This document shows positions 8,820 to 18,507 of a stretch of DNA of 64,000 nt, piece by piece. Position 1 is the first letter of the stretch. Every line of letters starts with the position of its first letter. Both the position numbers and the translations under genes were made by a program. The stretch is from NCBI RefSeq assembly GCF_900101385.1, contig NZ_FMZB01000001.1, positions 310,001-374,000 of the forward strand. Reading direction: 5' to 3'. Source of the DNA: Terribacillus halophilus (GTDB taxonomy: Bacteria; Bacillota; Bacilli; Bacillales; Amphibacillaceae). The notes under the pieces were generated by a model. That model ran no database searches and was not told where the DNA came from. It saw only the letters and a program-made list of their open reading frames with translations.

Positions 8820-9593
8820 ATGATTGATATTCATTGTCACATATTGCCGGGGATTGATGACGGGCCGAGAACATTAAACGAAAGCCTCGAAATGGCGAAA
8901 GCAGCAGTAGCGGAAGGAATCGATACAATTGTAGCTACTCCTCATCACCGCAATAATCAGTTTAATAACCATTACGCTGATATTATGAAAGAAGTACATA
9001 ATCTAAACGATGCATTAGCGGCGGCAAGCATTCCATTGACCATTCTCCCAGGACAGGAAACAAGAATTTTTGGCGAGTTGGTTGAGGGACTAGAAGAGAG
9101 AGAAATCTTGCCAATAAACCAACATACACCCTACATCTTAATTGAACTTCCGACCGCAACATTCCCAAAATTCACAAAACAATTGCTTTATGATGTGCAA
9201 CGACAAGGATACAAACCAGTGATTGTGCATCCTGAACGAAATAAAGCCATTTTGGAAGATCCTAATCTCTTATATGAAATTGTAAAAGGAGGTACCTTAT
9301 CCCAAGTAACAGCAGCGAGTATTTTAGGTAAGTTCGGCAAGAAGATACAGGAACTCAGTTTCAAACTGATTGACAGTAATCTTTGCCACTTTGTAGCGTC
9401 TGATGCCCACAACATAAGTACTAGGTCATTTGTCTTACGGGAAGCGTATGATCTTCTGGAGAGTGAGTATGGCTCTGCATTTGTCAATCAGATGACAGAA
9501 AACGCTGCTGATCTTATCGAAGGAAGAAACATTGTAGGTGAAATTCCAGAACGTATAAAAACAAAGAAAAAGTTATTTGGTATCTTCGGTTAA
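8820..9593 (+). CDS. Tyrosine-protein phosphatase of the PHP family (CpsB/YwqE type)
   Basis: The 257-residue enzyme shows metal-binding PHP motifs: DIHCHILPGIDDGP at the N-terminus, ATPHH near residue 40, HPERNK near 140 and SDAHN near 197. CpsB, Wzh and YwqE are manganese-dependent phosphatases that dephosphorylate the BY-kinase tyrosine tail and so complete the Wzd/Wze/Wzh control loop. The ATG at 8820 is chosen because GGGGTGA sits at good spacing; a GTG three codons earlier overlaps that site. A truncated second copy is found at 24006-24295. Confidence 0.93.
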   Translation: MIDIHCHILPGIDDGPRTLNESLEMAKAAVAEGIDTIVATPHHRNNQFNNHYADIMKEVHNLNDALAAASIPLTILPGQETRIFGELVEGLEEREILPINQHTPYILIELPTATFPKFTKQLLYDVQRQGYKPVIVHPERNKAILEDPNLLYEIVKGGTLSQVTAASILGKFGKKIQELSFKLIDSNLCHFVASDAHNISTRSFVLREAYDLLESEYGSAFVNQMTENAADLIEGRNIVGEIPERIKTKKKLFGIFG

Positions 9594-9616
9594 ACATGTG
9601 AAAAGGTGGGTTTCCT

Positions 9617-9778
9617 ATCAATCAATTTGATACTTTGCCTAAATCAATTAAAAAGACAATGCGCTATATCAAGCAGGATGCGCCTCTTCATAAACTCTTA
9701 TTCATAAAAAAACTTGTAAATGAAGCCATAGATAAGAGAATTCAAAATGAAGAAAGTAAAAAGGGGACGATCTCTTGA
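9617..9778 (+). CDS. Possible small capsule-operon protein with an ATC start (53 codons)
   Basis: A strong ribosome site (AAAAGGTGGG, 9601-9610) stands six bases before an ATC at 9617 that opens a frame of 53 codons. The frame ends with TGA at 9776-9778, overlapping the TTG start of the capD-like gene by three bases. The peptide reads as one charged helix-rich chain including MRYIKQDAPLHKLLFIKKL. Later in-frame starts are TTG at 9635 and ATG at 9659, neither with a ribosome site. The overlap suggests translational coupling to capD. No family is recognised. Confidence 0.45.
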   Translation: MNQFDTLPKSIKKTMRYIKQDAPLHKLLFIKKLVNEAIDKRIQNEESKKGTIS

Positions 9779-11595
9779 GTTATTCTAAAAGACTAGCTTT
9801 GCTAGTCGGCATGGATTCACTTATTGTATTATTTTCTGTTTATGTTGGATATTATTTTTTAAACCCTTATTTCGGTATCTTTACATCTAAAATGCTATTA
9901 ATCAGTTCGATAACCTTACTTATAACACATCATATTTTTTCTTTTATTTACCGTCTGTATCATAAGGTTTGGTCTTATGCGAGTATAGGTGAAGTTATTG
10001 CTATTGTTAAAGTCGTAAGTTTTTCGATTATTTCTGCAGCCATTGTGCAGTCTGTTGTATTGGGGAATATCTATGTTCGTGTATTGTTTCTAACATGGCT
10101 ATTACATATCTGTCTGATAGGAGGTAGCCGTTTTTCCTGGAGGCTGTCAAGAGACAAGTTAGTTAAGTCAAGTATTGTAAAAGAAAATACATTGATAGTC
10201 GGAGCAGGTGCTGCTGGAACGATGTTAGTCCGCCATTTACTTAAAAATCACGACCATGAATTACAGCCGGTTGCATTCGTAGATGATGATTTGAATAAAC
10301 ATAAGCTTGATATATATGGAACACCAGTAGTTGGTTCAACAAATGATATTCCTGAAATAGTAGAAAGATATAGAATCAAGCATATCATCTTGGCTATTCC
10401 ATCACTAAACAAGCACAGAATGCAAACTATCTATCAACAATGCAGCAAAACTAATGCAACAACAAAGATTGTCCCGATGTTAGAAGATATCATTACAGGA
10501 AAAGTGTCTGTTCAGCAGTTTAGGGATGTACAAGTTGAAGACTTGCTTGGACGTGATCCGGTGGAATTAGACACGCAGAGTATTTCTGAAAAACTATCAA
10601 ATAAAACGGTGTTAGTCACTGGAGCTGGTGGTTCTATAGGATCAGAAATCTGCCGACAAGTGTCTAAATTTAAACCAAAGAGACTGTTACTTCTTGGTCA
10701 CGGAGAGAACTCTATTTATACAATCGATATGGAATTAAGAAATACTATCGATAAAAATATTGAAATTATCCCTATCATAGCTGATGTACAGGATCGAGAG
10801 AGAATTCAGCAAGTAATGGATGATTATCAACCTGATGTTGTTTACCATGCTGCTGCACATAAGCATGTTCCATTAATGGAGTATAATCCAAAGGAAGCGG
10901 TTAAGAACAATATTATCGGTACAAAAAATGTAGCGGAAGCAGCTGATTTAGCTCAAGTTACTACTTTTGTACTTGTTTCAACAGACAAGGCAGTTAATCC
11001 GACTAATGTAATGGGGTCGACTAAACGAATTGCAGAAATGATAATTCAGGATATAGACAAGCGTAGCAATACAAAGTTTGTTGCAGTACGCTTCGGAAAT
11101 GTACTTGGAAGCCGTGGTAGTGTCATACCGTTATTTAAGAAACAAATAAAAGCTGGTGGGCCATTAACAGTAACTCATCCTGAAATGACTAGATATTTTA
11201 TGACCATACCAGAGGCGTCAAGGTTAGTTCTACAAGCCGGAACACTTGCCCAAGGTGGTGAAATATTTGTACTTGACATGGGTCAACCTGTTAAAATAGT
11301 TGATTTAGCAACGAACTTAATAAATTTATCAGGCTATTCTTTAGAAGAGATAGGTATAAAATATTCTGGGATGAGGCCAGGAGAAAAGATGTACGAGGAA
11401 CTTCTAGATAGAGATGAGATAATAGGTGAAGCAATATTCCCTAAAATACTGGTTGGTAGATCTTTACAAATTGATTTTGCAAAGATTACTTATTTAATTG
11501 ATAATTATATCTTGCTAAATGATAAAAAAATTAGAGAATATGTCTTGGAAATAGCCAATAAAAGAAGTTCAGAAACTGTATCACTCACAAATTAA
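9775..11595 (+). CDS. capD: UDP-GlcNAc 4,6-dehydratase (CapD/EpsC type), membrane-bound
   Basis: The 606-residue protein has about four N-terminal membrane helices (residues 5-130), a first Rossmann domain starting at VGAGAAGTMLVRHL (about 142) and a second, catalytic SDR domain starting at VTGAGGSIGSEI (about 279). The active-site region reads STDKAVNPTNVMGSTKR, with Met in place of the SDR Tyr, as in CapD, PglF, WbpM and FlaA1-like dehydratases. These convert UDP-GlcNAc to the 4-keto-6-deoxy sugar. In the operon the CapN-like reductase at 13647 would finish a UDP-FucNAc or UDP-QuiNAc donor. The start is TTG, with AAAAGGGGACG upstream and a 4-base overlap with the small frame before it. Confidence 0.9.
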   Translation: MSYSKRLALLVGMDSLIVLFSVYVGYYFLNPYFGIFTSKMLLISSITLLITHHIFSFIYRLYHKVWSYASIGEVIAIVKVVSFSIISAAIVQSVVLGNIYVRVLFLTWLLHICLIGGSRFSWRLSRDKLVKSSIVKENTLIVGAGAAGTMLVRHLLKNHDHELQPVAFVDDDLNKHKLDIYGTPVVGSTNDIPEIVERYRIKHIILAIPSLNKHRMQTIYQQCSKTNATTKIVPMLEDIITGKVSVQQFRDVQVEDLLGRDPVELDTQSISEKLSNKTVLVTGAGGSIGSEICRQVSKFKPKRLLLLGHGENSIYTIDMELRNTIDKNIEIIPIIADVQDRERIQQVMDDYQPDVVYHAAAHKHVPLMEYNPKEAVKNNIIGTKNVAEAADLAQVTTFVLVSTDKAVNPTNVMGSTKRIAEMIIQDIDKRSNTKFVAVRFGNVLGSRGSVIPLFKKQIKAGGPLTVTHPEMTRYFMTIPEASRLVLQAGTLAQGGEIFVLDMGQPVKIVDLATNLINLSGYSLEEIGIKYSGMRPGEKMYEELLDRDEIIGEAIFPKILVGRSLQIDFAKITYLIDNYILLNDKKIREYVLEIANKRSSETVSLTN

Positions 11596-11608
11596 AGGAG
11601 GATTCGAA

Positions 11609-12235
11609 TTGAATTATCTTTTTTATAAAAGGGTTATTGATTTTTGTTTATCGATATTTGTGCTAGGAATAACGTGGCCTTTTTTCCTACTAATCTCTAT
11701 AGTGATTAAAATTGATTCAAAGGGACCGGTATTATTTAAACAAGAAAGAATAGGTAAAAATAAAGAAAAATTTTATATATTGAAATTTAGGACAATGAAA
11801 ACTTGTACACCGAACGATATGCCCACTCACTTATTAAAAGATCCTAATGCGTTTATTACAAGAAGTGGAAGATTGTTAAGAAAAACAAGCCTGGATGAAT
11901 TACCACAACTAATCAACATAGTAAAAGGAGATATGAGCTTTGTTGGTCCTAGGCCTGCTCTATGGAATCAGTATGATTTGATATCGGAAAGAGATAAATA
12001 TAAAGCGAATGATATTTTTCCAGGTTTAACTGGTTTGGCTCAAGTAAATGGGAGGGATGAGTTACCAATTGATGCAAAAGCTAAATTAGATGGTGAATAT
12101 ACTAGAAATTGTAGTTTAATTCTTGATATAAAATGTTTAATTAAAACTTTTACTAGTGTTTTAAAAGCGGAAGGTGTAGTTGAAGGTAAAATTGAGAAGA
12201 AAATTAAAGGTGAAAAAAAGACAAGTTCTTATTAA
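11609..12235 (+). CDS. Initiating undecaprenyl-phosphate sugar-1-phosphate transferase
   Basis: The 208-residue protein has one N-terminal hydrophobic helix (about 8-34) and the polyprenyl phosphosugar transferase core: FKQERIGKN, YILKFRTM, RKTSLDELPQL and GDMSFVGPRP. This is the minimal PglC/CapM-like catalytic unit that loads the first sugar onto the undecaprenyl carrier at the membrane. Given the neighbours CapD and the CapN-like reductase, a 6-deoxy-HexNAc is the likely first sugar, as for CapM in Staphylococcus aureus. The TTG start has a perfect AAAGGAGGA upstream. Base composition becomes clearly AT-rich from here. Confidence 0.9.
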   Translation: MNYLFYKRVIDFCLSIFVLGITWPFFLLISIVIKIDSKGPVLFKQERIGKNKEKFYILKFRTMKTCTPNDMPTHLLKDPNAFITRSGRLLRKTSLDELPQLINIVKGDMSFVGPRPALWNQYDLISERDKYKANDIFPGLTGLAQVNGRDELPIDAKAKLDGEYTRNCSLILDIKCLIKTFTSVLKAEGVVEGKIEKKIKGEKKTSSY

Positions 12236-12258
12236 TTGATTATTTAAAGGAGAAAGAT

Positions 12259-13623
12259 ATGTATAACATAGCAGTAGCAGGAACAGGATACGTTGGTCTA
12301 GTAGCAGGAGTTTGTTTTGCAGAGATGGGACATAATGTTACATGTGTAGATATAGATAAAGAAAAAATTGAATCTATGAAGAAGGGAAAATCTCCAATCT
12401 ACGAAACTGGATTAGAAGAATTGATGGAGAGAAACTATCAAAAAGGTAACTTAAACTTCACAACAAATCACCAACTAGCATACGAGAAAGCAGATGCGAT
12501 TTTCATCGGGGTGGGAACACCAGAACAATCAGACGGCTCAGCTAACTTATCACACATTGCAACGGTAGCCAGACAAATTGCTGAATCGGTAGTAAAAGAT
12601 TGCTTAGTTGTTGTAAAGTCTACTGTACCGGTAGGTACAAATGATAAAGTAGAACAATTTATAGAAGACTTTAAGGTTAATGATGTACATATCGAGGTAG
12701 CGTCCAACCCAGAATTTCTTTCTCAAGGTTCTGCTGTTAAAGACACCCTATCAGCAGATAGAATTATAATCGGAGTAGAGAGTAAATGGGCAGAGAAAAT
12801 GCTTAAAGATATTTATAAACCTTTCAAAATCCCTATTGTATCAGTTAACAGGCGATCAGCAGAAATGACAAAATATGCTTCAAATGATTTTTTGGCTTTG
12901 AAAATTTCTTATATGAATGATATAGCAAATCTTTGTGAATTAGTAGGAGCAAATATACAAGATGTCGCCAAGGGGATGAGTTATGATCCTAGGATTGGTG
13001 ATAAATTTTTGAATGCTGGAATAGGATATGGTGGATCTTGTTTCCCTAAAGATACTAAAGCATTAGAATTTCTAGCAAAAGAAAATGGTTATGATCTAAA
13101 AACTGTTAAAGCTGCCATAGATGTAAATGAAGGACAAAAAGGGATACTATTCAAAAAAGCTAAAAATAGAATGATTACGTTAAGTGGATTAAAAGTAGCT
13201 GTCTTAGGTTTAACTTTTAAGCCAGGTACAGATGATTTGAGAGAAGCTCCTTCATTAGAAAATATTCCCTTGCTATTAGAACAAGGAGCAGATATTGTTG
13301 CATATGATCCAATTGGTATTAATAACTTCTCAAAGTTATATCCTACAGGATACCATGGAAATGGAAAAATATCATACACACATTCTATTGAAGAAGCACT
13401 TAATGAAGCTAATTTGTGTTTTATTTTTACTGAATGGAATGAAATCAAAGAAACAAGTATAGATACTTTTGTTACTAAAATGAAGACGCCAATCATCTTT
13501 GATGGAAGAAATATCTATAGTTTAGAAGATGTTAAAAACTCTTCAATTGAATATCACTCAGTGGGAAGAGAGATTGTTGAAAGAGAAAAAAAGAATGTAC
13601 CTAGAGTGAAAGAATTAGTATGA
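12259..13623 (+). CDS. ugd: UDP-glucose 6-dehydrogenase (capsule copy)
   Basis: The 454-residue enzyme oxidises UDP-glucose to UDP-glucuronate with NAD+. The Rossmann motif GTGYVGLVAGVCFAEMGH lies at about residues 8-25, the GVGTPE and KSTVPVGT motifs follow, and the catalytic Cys is in GYGGSCFPKDT near residue 260. The C-terminal UDP-binding domain is complete. In Bacillus, Ugd proteins are activated by tyrosine phosphorylation from the capsule kinase encoded here at 8056. The product feeds the epimerase at 21923. Codon use is far more AT-rich than in the second copy at 30976. Confidence 0.95.
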   Translation: MYNIAVAGTGYVGLVAGVCFAEMGHNVTCVDIDKEKIESMKKGKSPIYETGLEELMERNYQKGNLNFTTNHQLAYEKADAIFIGVGTPEQSDGSANLSHIATVARQIAESVVKDCLVVVKSTVPVGTNDKVEQFIEDFKVNDVHIEVASNPEFLSQGSAVKDTLSADRIIIGVESKWAEKMLKDIYKPFKIPIVSVNRRSAEMTKYASNDFLALKISYMNDIANLCELVGANIQDVAKGMSYDPRIGDKFLNAGIGYGGSCFPKDTKALEFLAKENGYDLKTVKAAIDVNEGQKGILFKKAKNRMITLSGLKVAVLGLTFKPGTDDLREAPSLENIPLLLEQGADIVAYDPIGINNFSKLYPTGYHGNGKISYTHSIEEALNEANLCFIFTEWNEIKETSIDTFVTKMKTPIIFDGRNIYSLEDVKNSSIEYHSVGREIVEREKKNVPRVKELV

Positions 13624-13646
13624 GAGAAAAATAAGGGGAAATTATT

Positions 13647-14498
13647 TTGAAAAAGATACTAATAACAGGTACGAACGGCTACATTTCCACCCAATTCACT
13701 AAATATATCCGTGAAAATTTTAATGAAGATTATGAGTTAACTCCTATTAGTCTAAGAACAGGCGATTGGAAAAGTATTGATTTCGGAAGGTACGATACAA
13801 TCATACATGCAGTTGGAATAGCTCATAAAAAAGAAAATGCTAAAAGTAAGAATGAATATTTTAAAATAAACAAAGATCTTACTATCAATCTAGCAGAAAA
13901 AGCTAAAAAGGAGGGGTGTAAACAATTTATTTTTTTAAGTTCAATGAGTGTTTATGGAATGAACAGTGGTTTTATCACAAAAAAAACTAAGCCAAAACCC
14001 AATACAAATTATGGCCAATCTAAATTAGAAGCTGAAAATGCAATAAAATATTTACAAGATAGTAAGTTTAGAGTAGCCATACTTCGACCGCCGATGGTTT
14101 ATGGAAAAGATTGCGGAGGGAACTATCGCAAATTATCGGAAATTGCTAATAAGTTATTTGTCTTTTTGGATACAAATAACTTGAGGAGTATGATTTATAT
14201 TGAGAATCTCAATATTGTAATAAAGCAATTAATTGATTTTAATAGTGCAGGTACATATTTCCCACAAAATGATGAATTTGTAAATACTAGCGAATTAGTT
14301 AAGAAGATAAGAGCAGTCAGAGGAAAGAAAACCAAAATAATACGCGTTAATGGAAATAAGATGAATTTGTTTATGAGGGTAAGTTATTTTAGAAAAATCT
14401 TTGGAAATTTAACTTACGAAAAGAGTCTTTCAGCTCAAAATATAGATAACAAGGAATTTATCAACTTTGAAGATTCAATTAAGTTGTCGGAGGATTAA
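13647..14498 (+). CDS. NAD-dependent epimerase/reductase (CapN-like SDR)
   Basis: The 283-residue extended SDR begins with ILITGTNGYIS, a variant of the glycine-rich NAD(P) motif in which the third glycine is Ser. The catalytic pair is in YGQSK at about residues 124-128, and SSMSVYG stands for the active-site Ser. The protein is slightly shorter than typical 4-epimerases and resembles CapN/WbpV-type 4-keto reductases, which reduce the CapD product to UDP-D-FucNAc or UDP-D-QuiNAc. The stereochemistry cannot be told from sequence. TTG start with AAGGGGAAA upstream; the next gene begins two bases after the stop. Confidence 0.75.
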   Translation: MKKILITGTNGYISTQFTKYIRENFNEDYELTPISLRTGDWKSIDFGRYDTIIHAVGIAHKKENAKSKNEYFKINKDLTINLAEKAKKEGCKQFIFLSSMSVYGMNSGFITKKTKPKPNTNYGQSKLEAENAIKYLQDSKFRVAILRPPMVYGKDCGGNYRKLSEIANKLFVFLDTNNLRSMIYIENLNIVIKQLIDFNSAGTYFPQNDEFVNTSELVKKIRAVRGKKTKIIRVNGNKMNLFMRVSYFRKIFGNLTYEKSLSAQNIDNKEFINFEDSIKLSED

Positions 14499-14500
14499 TA

Positions 14501-15601
14501 ATGAAAGATATAGTGATTTTATCAAACCATCATTCATATACTTATAACTTCAGAAAGGAGATAATTGAGCGTCTAATTTCTGACGGTTATAAAATAACGC
14601 TTGTACTCCCGTATGGTGAGAAAGTCGAACTTTTAAAAGATATGGGATGTGAATATATAAATCTTCCCTTAGATAGAAGGGGAATGAATCCATTTAGGGA
14701 TATAAAACTGCTTAGGGGATACTATAAGATTTTAAAAAAGATTAACCCTTTAGCTGTTCTAACCTATACAATTAAACCCAATATTTATGGAGGTTTAGTA
14801 AGTAGATTGTTAAGTATTCCGTTCTTTCCAAATGTTACTGGTTTAGGTTCAGCTGTTGAAAAAGAGACTATGCTTCAGAAATTACTAGTCTTCATGTACA
14901 GATTATCTTATAAAAAGGCAGATTGTATTTTCTTTCAAAATCATGATAATAAAAATTTTTTCATAAATAAAGATATTAAACACAAAAAGTCGATAGTCAT
15001 TCCGGGATCAGGGGTTAATTTAGAAAAATTCCCCATCCTTCCTTATCCAAAAGATGATAAACTTGAATTCCTTTATATATCTAGAATTATGAAACAAAAA
15101 GGAATCGAAGAGTTTATTAGTGCTGCTAAACATATTAAAAATAAATATCCGCAAACAGAATTTCACATTGTTGGATTTTGTGAAGAAGATTATGAGTCTG
15201 AATTGAGAGAACTCCATAAAGATAGAATTGTGCAATATCATGGACAACAGAATGATATTTTACCATATCTAGAAAGAACCCACTGTACAGTACACCCTAC
15301 CTTTTATCCTGAGGGAATGTCCAATGTACTGTTAGAAAGTGCTGCATCTGGAAGACCAATCATTACAACTAATAGAACAGGCTGTAAGGAAATAGTTGAT
15401 GATAACCTCAATGGCTTTATTGTAAAGGAACAAGACCATAATGATTTAATAAATAAAATAGAGAATTTTATTAGCCTTAATTATCAAAAAAAGAAACAAA
15501 TGGGAATTCAGGGTAGAATTAAGGTAGAGAAAGAGTTCAATCGAGATATTGTAGTTAATTCTTATTCTCATGAAATAGCTCAAGTGTTGGGTGTTAACTA
15601 A
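14501..15601 (+). CDS. Glycosyltransferase family 4
   Basis: The 366-residue protein has the GT-B fold order: an N-terminal acceptor domain opening with IVILSNHHSYTYNFRKEII and a C-terminal nucleotide-sugar domain starting near LEFLYISRIMKQKGI. The EX7E signature is visible in EGMSNVLLE. It would add the second or third sugar to the lipid-linked repeat at the cytoplasmic face. The stop overlaps the start of the acyltransferase gene by one base. Sugar specificity is unknown. Confidence 0.85.
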   Translation: MKDIVILSNHHSYTYNFRKEIIERLISDGYKITLVLPYGEKVELLKDMGCEYINLPLDRRGMNPFRDIKLLRGYYKILKKINPLAVLTYTIKPNIYGGLVSRLLSIPFFPNVTGLGSAVEKETMLQKLLVFMYRLSYKKADCIFFQNHDNKNFFINKDIKHKKSIVIPGSGVNLEKFPILPYPKDDKLEFLYISRIMKQKGIEEFISAAKHIKNKYPQTEFHIVGFCEEDYESELRELHKDRIVQYHGQQNDILPYLERTHCTVHPTFYPEGMSNVLLESAASGRPIITTNRTGCKEIVDDNLNGFIVKEQDHNDLINKIENFISLNYQKKKQMGIQGRIKVEKEFNRDIVVNSYSHEIAQVLGVN

Positions 15602-16176
15602 TGAAAAGGAAAAGAGAAATTTTTGTTAAGTACAAAAGAATTATTGATATGATTCTAGCATTCTCAAGAATTTTACCGAAAAGCTTTTACCTACGAGTCC
15701 TTAAAGTTATCCGTGGCCACGATAATTATTTAGCAGTGTTTATAAGATATATTTGCTTGAAGAATTGCGCAAAAAAATGTGGTGAAAATGTTGCGATTTT
15801 CTCAAATGTTTATTTGCTAAATGTGGGTGAATTAACTATAGGGGATAATGTTAGCATTCATCCATTATCATATATTGATGCATCCGGAAGTATATTTATT
15901 GGAAGTAATGTTTCAATTGCTCACAATACAACAATTCTATCGGAGGAACATAAGTATACAAATTTGAATATAAATATAAAAGACCAAGGTTATATTTACA
16001 AAAAAACGTCCATTGAAGATAATGTTTGGATCGGCGCAGGCGCAAGAATTTTGGCTGGGTGTACTGTGAAAACTGGAAGCATTATTGCCGCCGGTGCGGT
16101 TGTGAAGAAAGAGGTTCGTAGTAATGCCATAGTTGGAGGTGTTCCTGCTAAGGTATTAAAGGAGAGGAATAGTTGA
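15601..16176 (+). CDS. Left-handed beta-helix acyltransferase (acetyltransferase)
   Basis: The 191-residue protein has hexapeptide repeats over its C-terminal two thirds, for example VNIGDNVSIHPLSY-like and WIGAGARILAGCTVKTGS segments, ending in VGGVPAKVLKER. This is the maltose/NodL/WbbJ acetyltransferase class that O-acetylates sugars with acetyl-CoA. In capsule operons it modifies the repeat unit. The gene starts at the last base of the preceding stop and ends directly before the next start, so all three are co-translated. Confidence 0.85.
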   Translation: MKRKREIFVKYKRIIDMILAFSRILPKSFYLRVLKVIRGHDNYLAVFIRYICLKNCAKKCGENVAIFSNVYLLNVGELTIGDNVSIHPLSYIDASGSIFIGSNVSIAHNTTILSEEHKYTNLNINIKDQGYIYKKTSIEDNVWIGAGARILAGCTVKTGSIIAAGAVVKKEVRSNAIVGGVPAKVLKERNS

Positions 16177-17370
16177 ATGAGATTGGTTTTTGCACACGAC
16201 CATATATTTTATAAACATGAAGAAAGATATTATAGTACCGGTGGTTTGTCTAGTGATGTTTTACAAAGGTATACAAACGTTTTTAAAGAAGTAGTCATAC
16301 TCAGTAGACAAAAAGAAATAGATGTCTATCAAGATAATCTTACTCTTGCTTCAACTCCAGGGGTAAGGTTTGTTGAAGTTCCAAATTTTAAAAATTGGAA
16401 AAACCTTAATCAAATAATTAGTGCGAAAGAAGTTATACGTAAAGAGGTTCTAAGTGCTGATTCTTTAATAGCTAGACTTCCAAGTTCCATTGGGAACTTG
16501 GCTGTAAAAGAGGCAATAAAACAAGATGTACCATATCTCTTAGAAGTTGTTGCATGTCCATGGGACTCGCTTTGGAATCATAGTAATTTAGGAAAAGTAA
16601 TTGCCCCTTTTTCGTATAGTAGGATGAAAAAAAATGTAAAAAAGGCCCCTTATGTATTATATGTTACAAGTGAGTTTTTACAGAGACGTTATCCCACAGA
16701 GGGGATTTCTACCAATTGTTCAAATGTTAATTTAAACTTAATTCATCAAGAAACACAAAAAGAGAGACTAAAAAGAATAGAAACTAGTGATGGGAAAATA
16801 GTATTGGGAACTACCGCAGCTCTCAATGTAAAGTCCAAAGGACAACAATATATAATAAAAGCCTTAAGTAAATTAAAAGAAAAAGGTATAACAAATTATG
16901 AATATCAATTGGTTGGAGCTGGAGATAATTCTTATTTGAAAACAATAGCAGAGAAATATAATGTAAGAAATCAAGTGAAGTTTATTGGACCACTGAAGCA
17001 TAATAAAGTATTCGAATGGTTGCAAGATGTTGATATATACATACAGCCAAGTCGTCAAGAGGGTCTTCCAAGGGCGTTGGTTGAGGCAATGAGTATGGCA
17101 CTTCCAGCCTTTGGAGCTAATACTGCTGGAATTCCGGAGTTGTTAGATAAAGAATTTATATTTAGGAACACTTCTTATAATTTTGATGAGATTTTAGACA
17201 TTCTTCTAAAATTAAACGATAAAAAAGTACTAAAAGAACAATCTAAAAGAAATTTTCTAGAATCAAAGAAATATCAATTTGATGTATTAGGAAAAAGAAG
17301 GAACGACTTTTTTAAAGATTTTAAAAATTATAGTTCTATTAGGAAAAAGAAAGATGAGATAAATGATTAG
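16177..17370 (+). CDS. Glycosyltransferase family 4
   Basis: The 397-residue GT-B enzyme begins MRLVFAHDHIFYKHEERYYS, where the N-terminal domain carries a donor/acceptor loop. The C-terminal domain includes KSKGQQYIIKAL and the signature QPSRQEGLPRALVEAMSMAL with the conserved Glu pair. It is not closely recognisable by name; the role is addition of one sugar of the repeat unit. It overlaps the next gene by 8 bp. Confidence 0.82.
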   Translation: MRLVFAHDHIFYKHEERYYSTGGLSSDVLQRYTNVFKEVVILSRQKEIDVYQDNLTLASTPGVRFVEVPNFKNWKNLNQIISAKEVIRKEVLSADSLIARLPSSIGNLAVKEAIKQDVPYLLEVVACPWDSLWNHSNLGKVIAPFSYSRMKKNVKKAPYVLYVTSEFLQRRYPTEGISTNCSNVNLNLIHQETQKERLKRIETSDGKIVLGTTAALNVKSKGQQYIIKALSKLKEKGITNYEYQLVGAGDNSYLKTIAEKYNVRNQVKFIGPLKHNKVFEWLQDVDIYIQPSRQEGLPRALVEAMSMALPAFGANTAGIPELLDKEFIFRNTSYNFDEILDILLKLNDKKVLKEQSKRNFLESKKYQFDVLGKRRNDFFKDFKNYSSIRKKKDEIND

Positions 17371-18463
17371 GATATTACATGTAGTATCGTCGATGGATAG
17401 AGGCGGCATAGAAACATTTATTATGAATGTTTATCGAAATATAGATCGGAATGCTATACAGTTTGATTTCTTAGTACATACAGAGCGAGAATGTGCATAT
17501 GATAAGGAAATCACAGAATTGGGTGGAAAAATTTATAGAGTTCCTCCGAGAAATAAAGGTATTTTTACTAATTACCAAGCCTTAAAAAAATTCTTCCACG
17601 AGCACAAGGAATACTTAATAGTACATCAGCATGTAAGCTCACTTACGTATATAACACCTTTAATTGTTTCAAAAAGATTTGGTGTACCTGTAAGAATAGT
17701 TCATGGTCATAGTACAACTCAAGGAGGAAATAAACTAAATAAATATCTTCATAAGTTAAATAGAAAATACATAAAAAGAGTTGTAACAAATCGGTTTGCT
17801 TGTTCTAAATTAAGTGCTAAATGGACATTTGGCGAAGTGGAAGAACAAATTGATATAATTAAAAATGGAATTGATACAGCAGCGTTCGCTTATGATAAAA
17901 AGGTGAGAGAATATGTCAGAAGGAAATTTGGATTAAATGGAAAATTTGTTATAGGTCATATTGGAAGATTTAATAAAGTTAAAAACCATAGTTTCTTAAT
18001 TAAAATTTTTAGTGAAATAACTAAGCAAAAACCTTCTAGCGTCTTAATACTAATAGGTGAGGGGAAGGAAAAAAAAGAAATACAAAAAGAGGCAGCAGAA
18101 CTGAATATCGAGGATAAGGTATTGTTCTTAAGTCCAACTAATAACGTGAAAGATTTTTATCAAGCAATGGATGTTTTTGTATTTCCTTCGCTGAATGAAG
18201 GACTAGGAATTGTATTGTTGGAAGCTCAAGCCTCAGGGTTAGTATCTTATGCATCAAAGCATAGAGTTCCTGAAGAAGTAAACGTAACTAAAAATGTGAA
18301 TTTCATAGAATTAGAAAAAGGTCCATATATCTGGGCGAAAGAGATTATTAATTCTCATAAAAATAGACAAAGTTTTATTAAGCAAATTGACCAGAAGGGT
18401 TATGGAATAAAGGAAGTATCAAATTATTTACAAGAATTTTATTCTGGCAGATATAGACGTTAA
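17363..18463 (+). CDS. EpsF-like glycosyltransferase (GT4)
   Basis: The 366-residue protein opens with RILHVVSSMDRGGIETFIMN, the typical start of EpsF-like family-1 capsule glycosyltransferases. It contains HGHSTTQGGNK in the N-terminal domain and FPSLNEGLGIVLLEAQASG in the C-terminal donor domain. It would transfer a hexose or HexNAc to the growing repeat. The donor is not predictable. Translation is probably coupled to the preceding gene through the 8-bp overlap. Confidence 0.88.
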   Translation: MIRILHVVSSMDRGGIETFIMNVYRNIDRNAIQFDFLVHTERECAYDKEITELGGKIYRVPPRNKGIFTNYQALKKFFHEHKEYLIVHQHVSSLTYITPLIVSKRFGVPVRIVHGHSTTQGGNKLNKYLHKLNRKYIKRVVTNRFACSKLSAKWTFGEVEEQIDIIKNGIDTAAFAYDKKVREYVRRKFGLNGKFVIGHIGRFNKVKNHSFLIKIFSEITKQKPSSVLILIGEGKEKKEIQKEAAELNIEDKVLFLSPTNNVKDFYQAMDVFVFPSLNEGLGIVLLEAQASGLVSYASKHRVPEEVNVTKNVNFIELEKGPYIWAKEIINSHKNRQSFIKQIDQKGYGIKEVSNYLQEFYSGRYRR

Positions 18464-18507
18464 AGAGGTTTTTTATTTTAGCTATATAAAACATGTGAGG
18501 GATTTCT

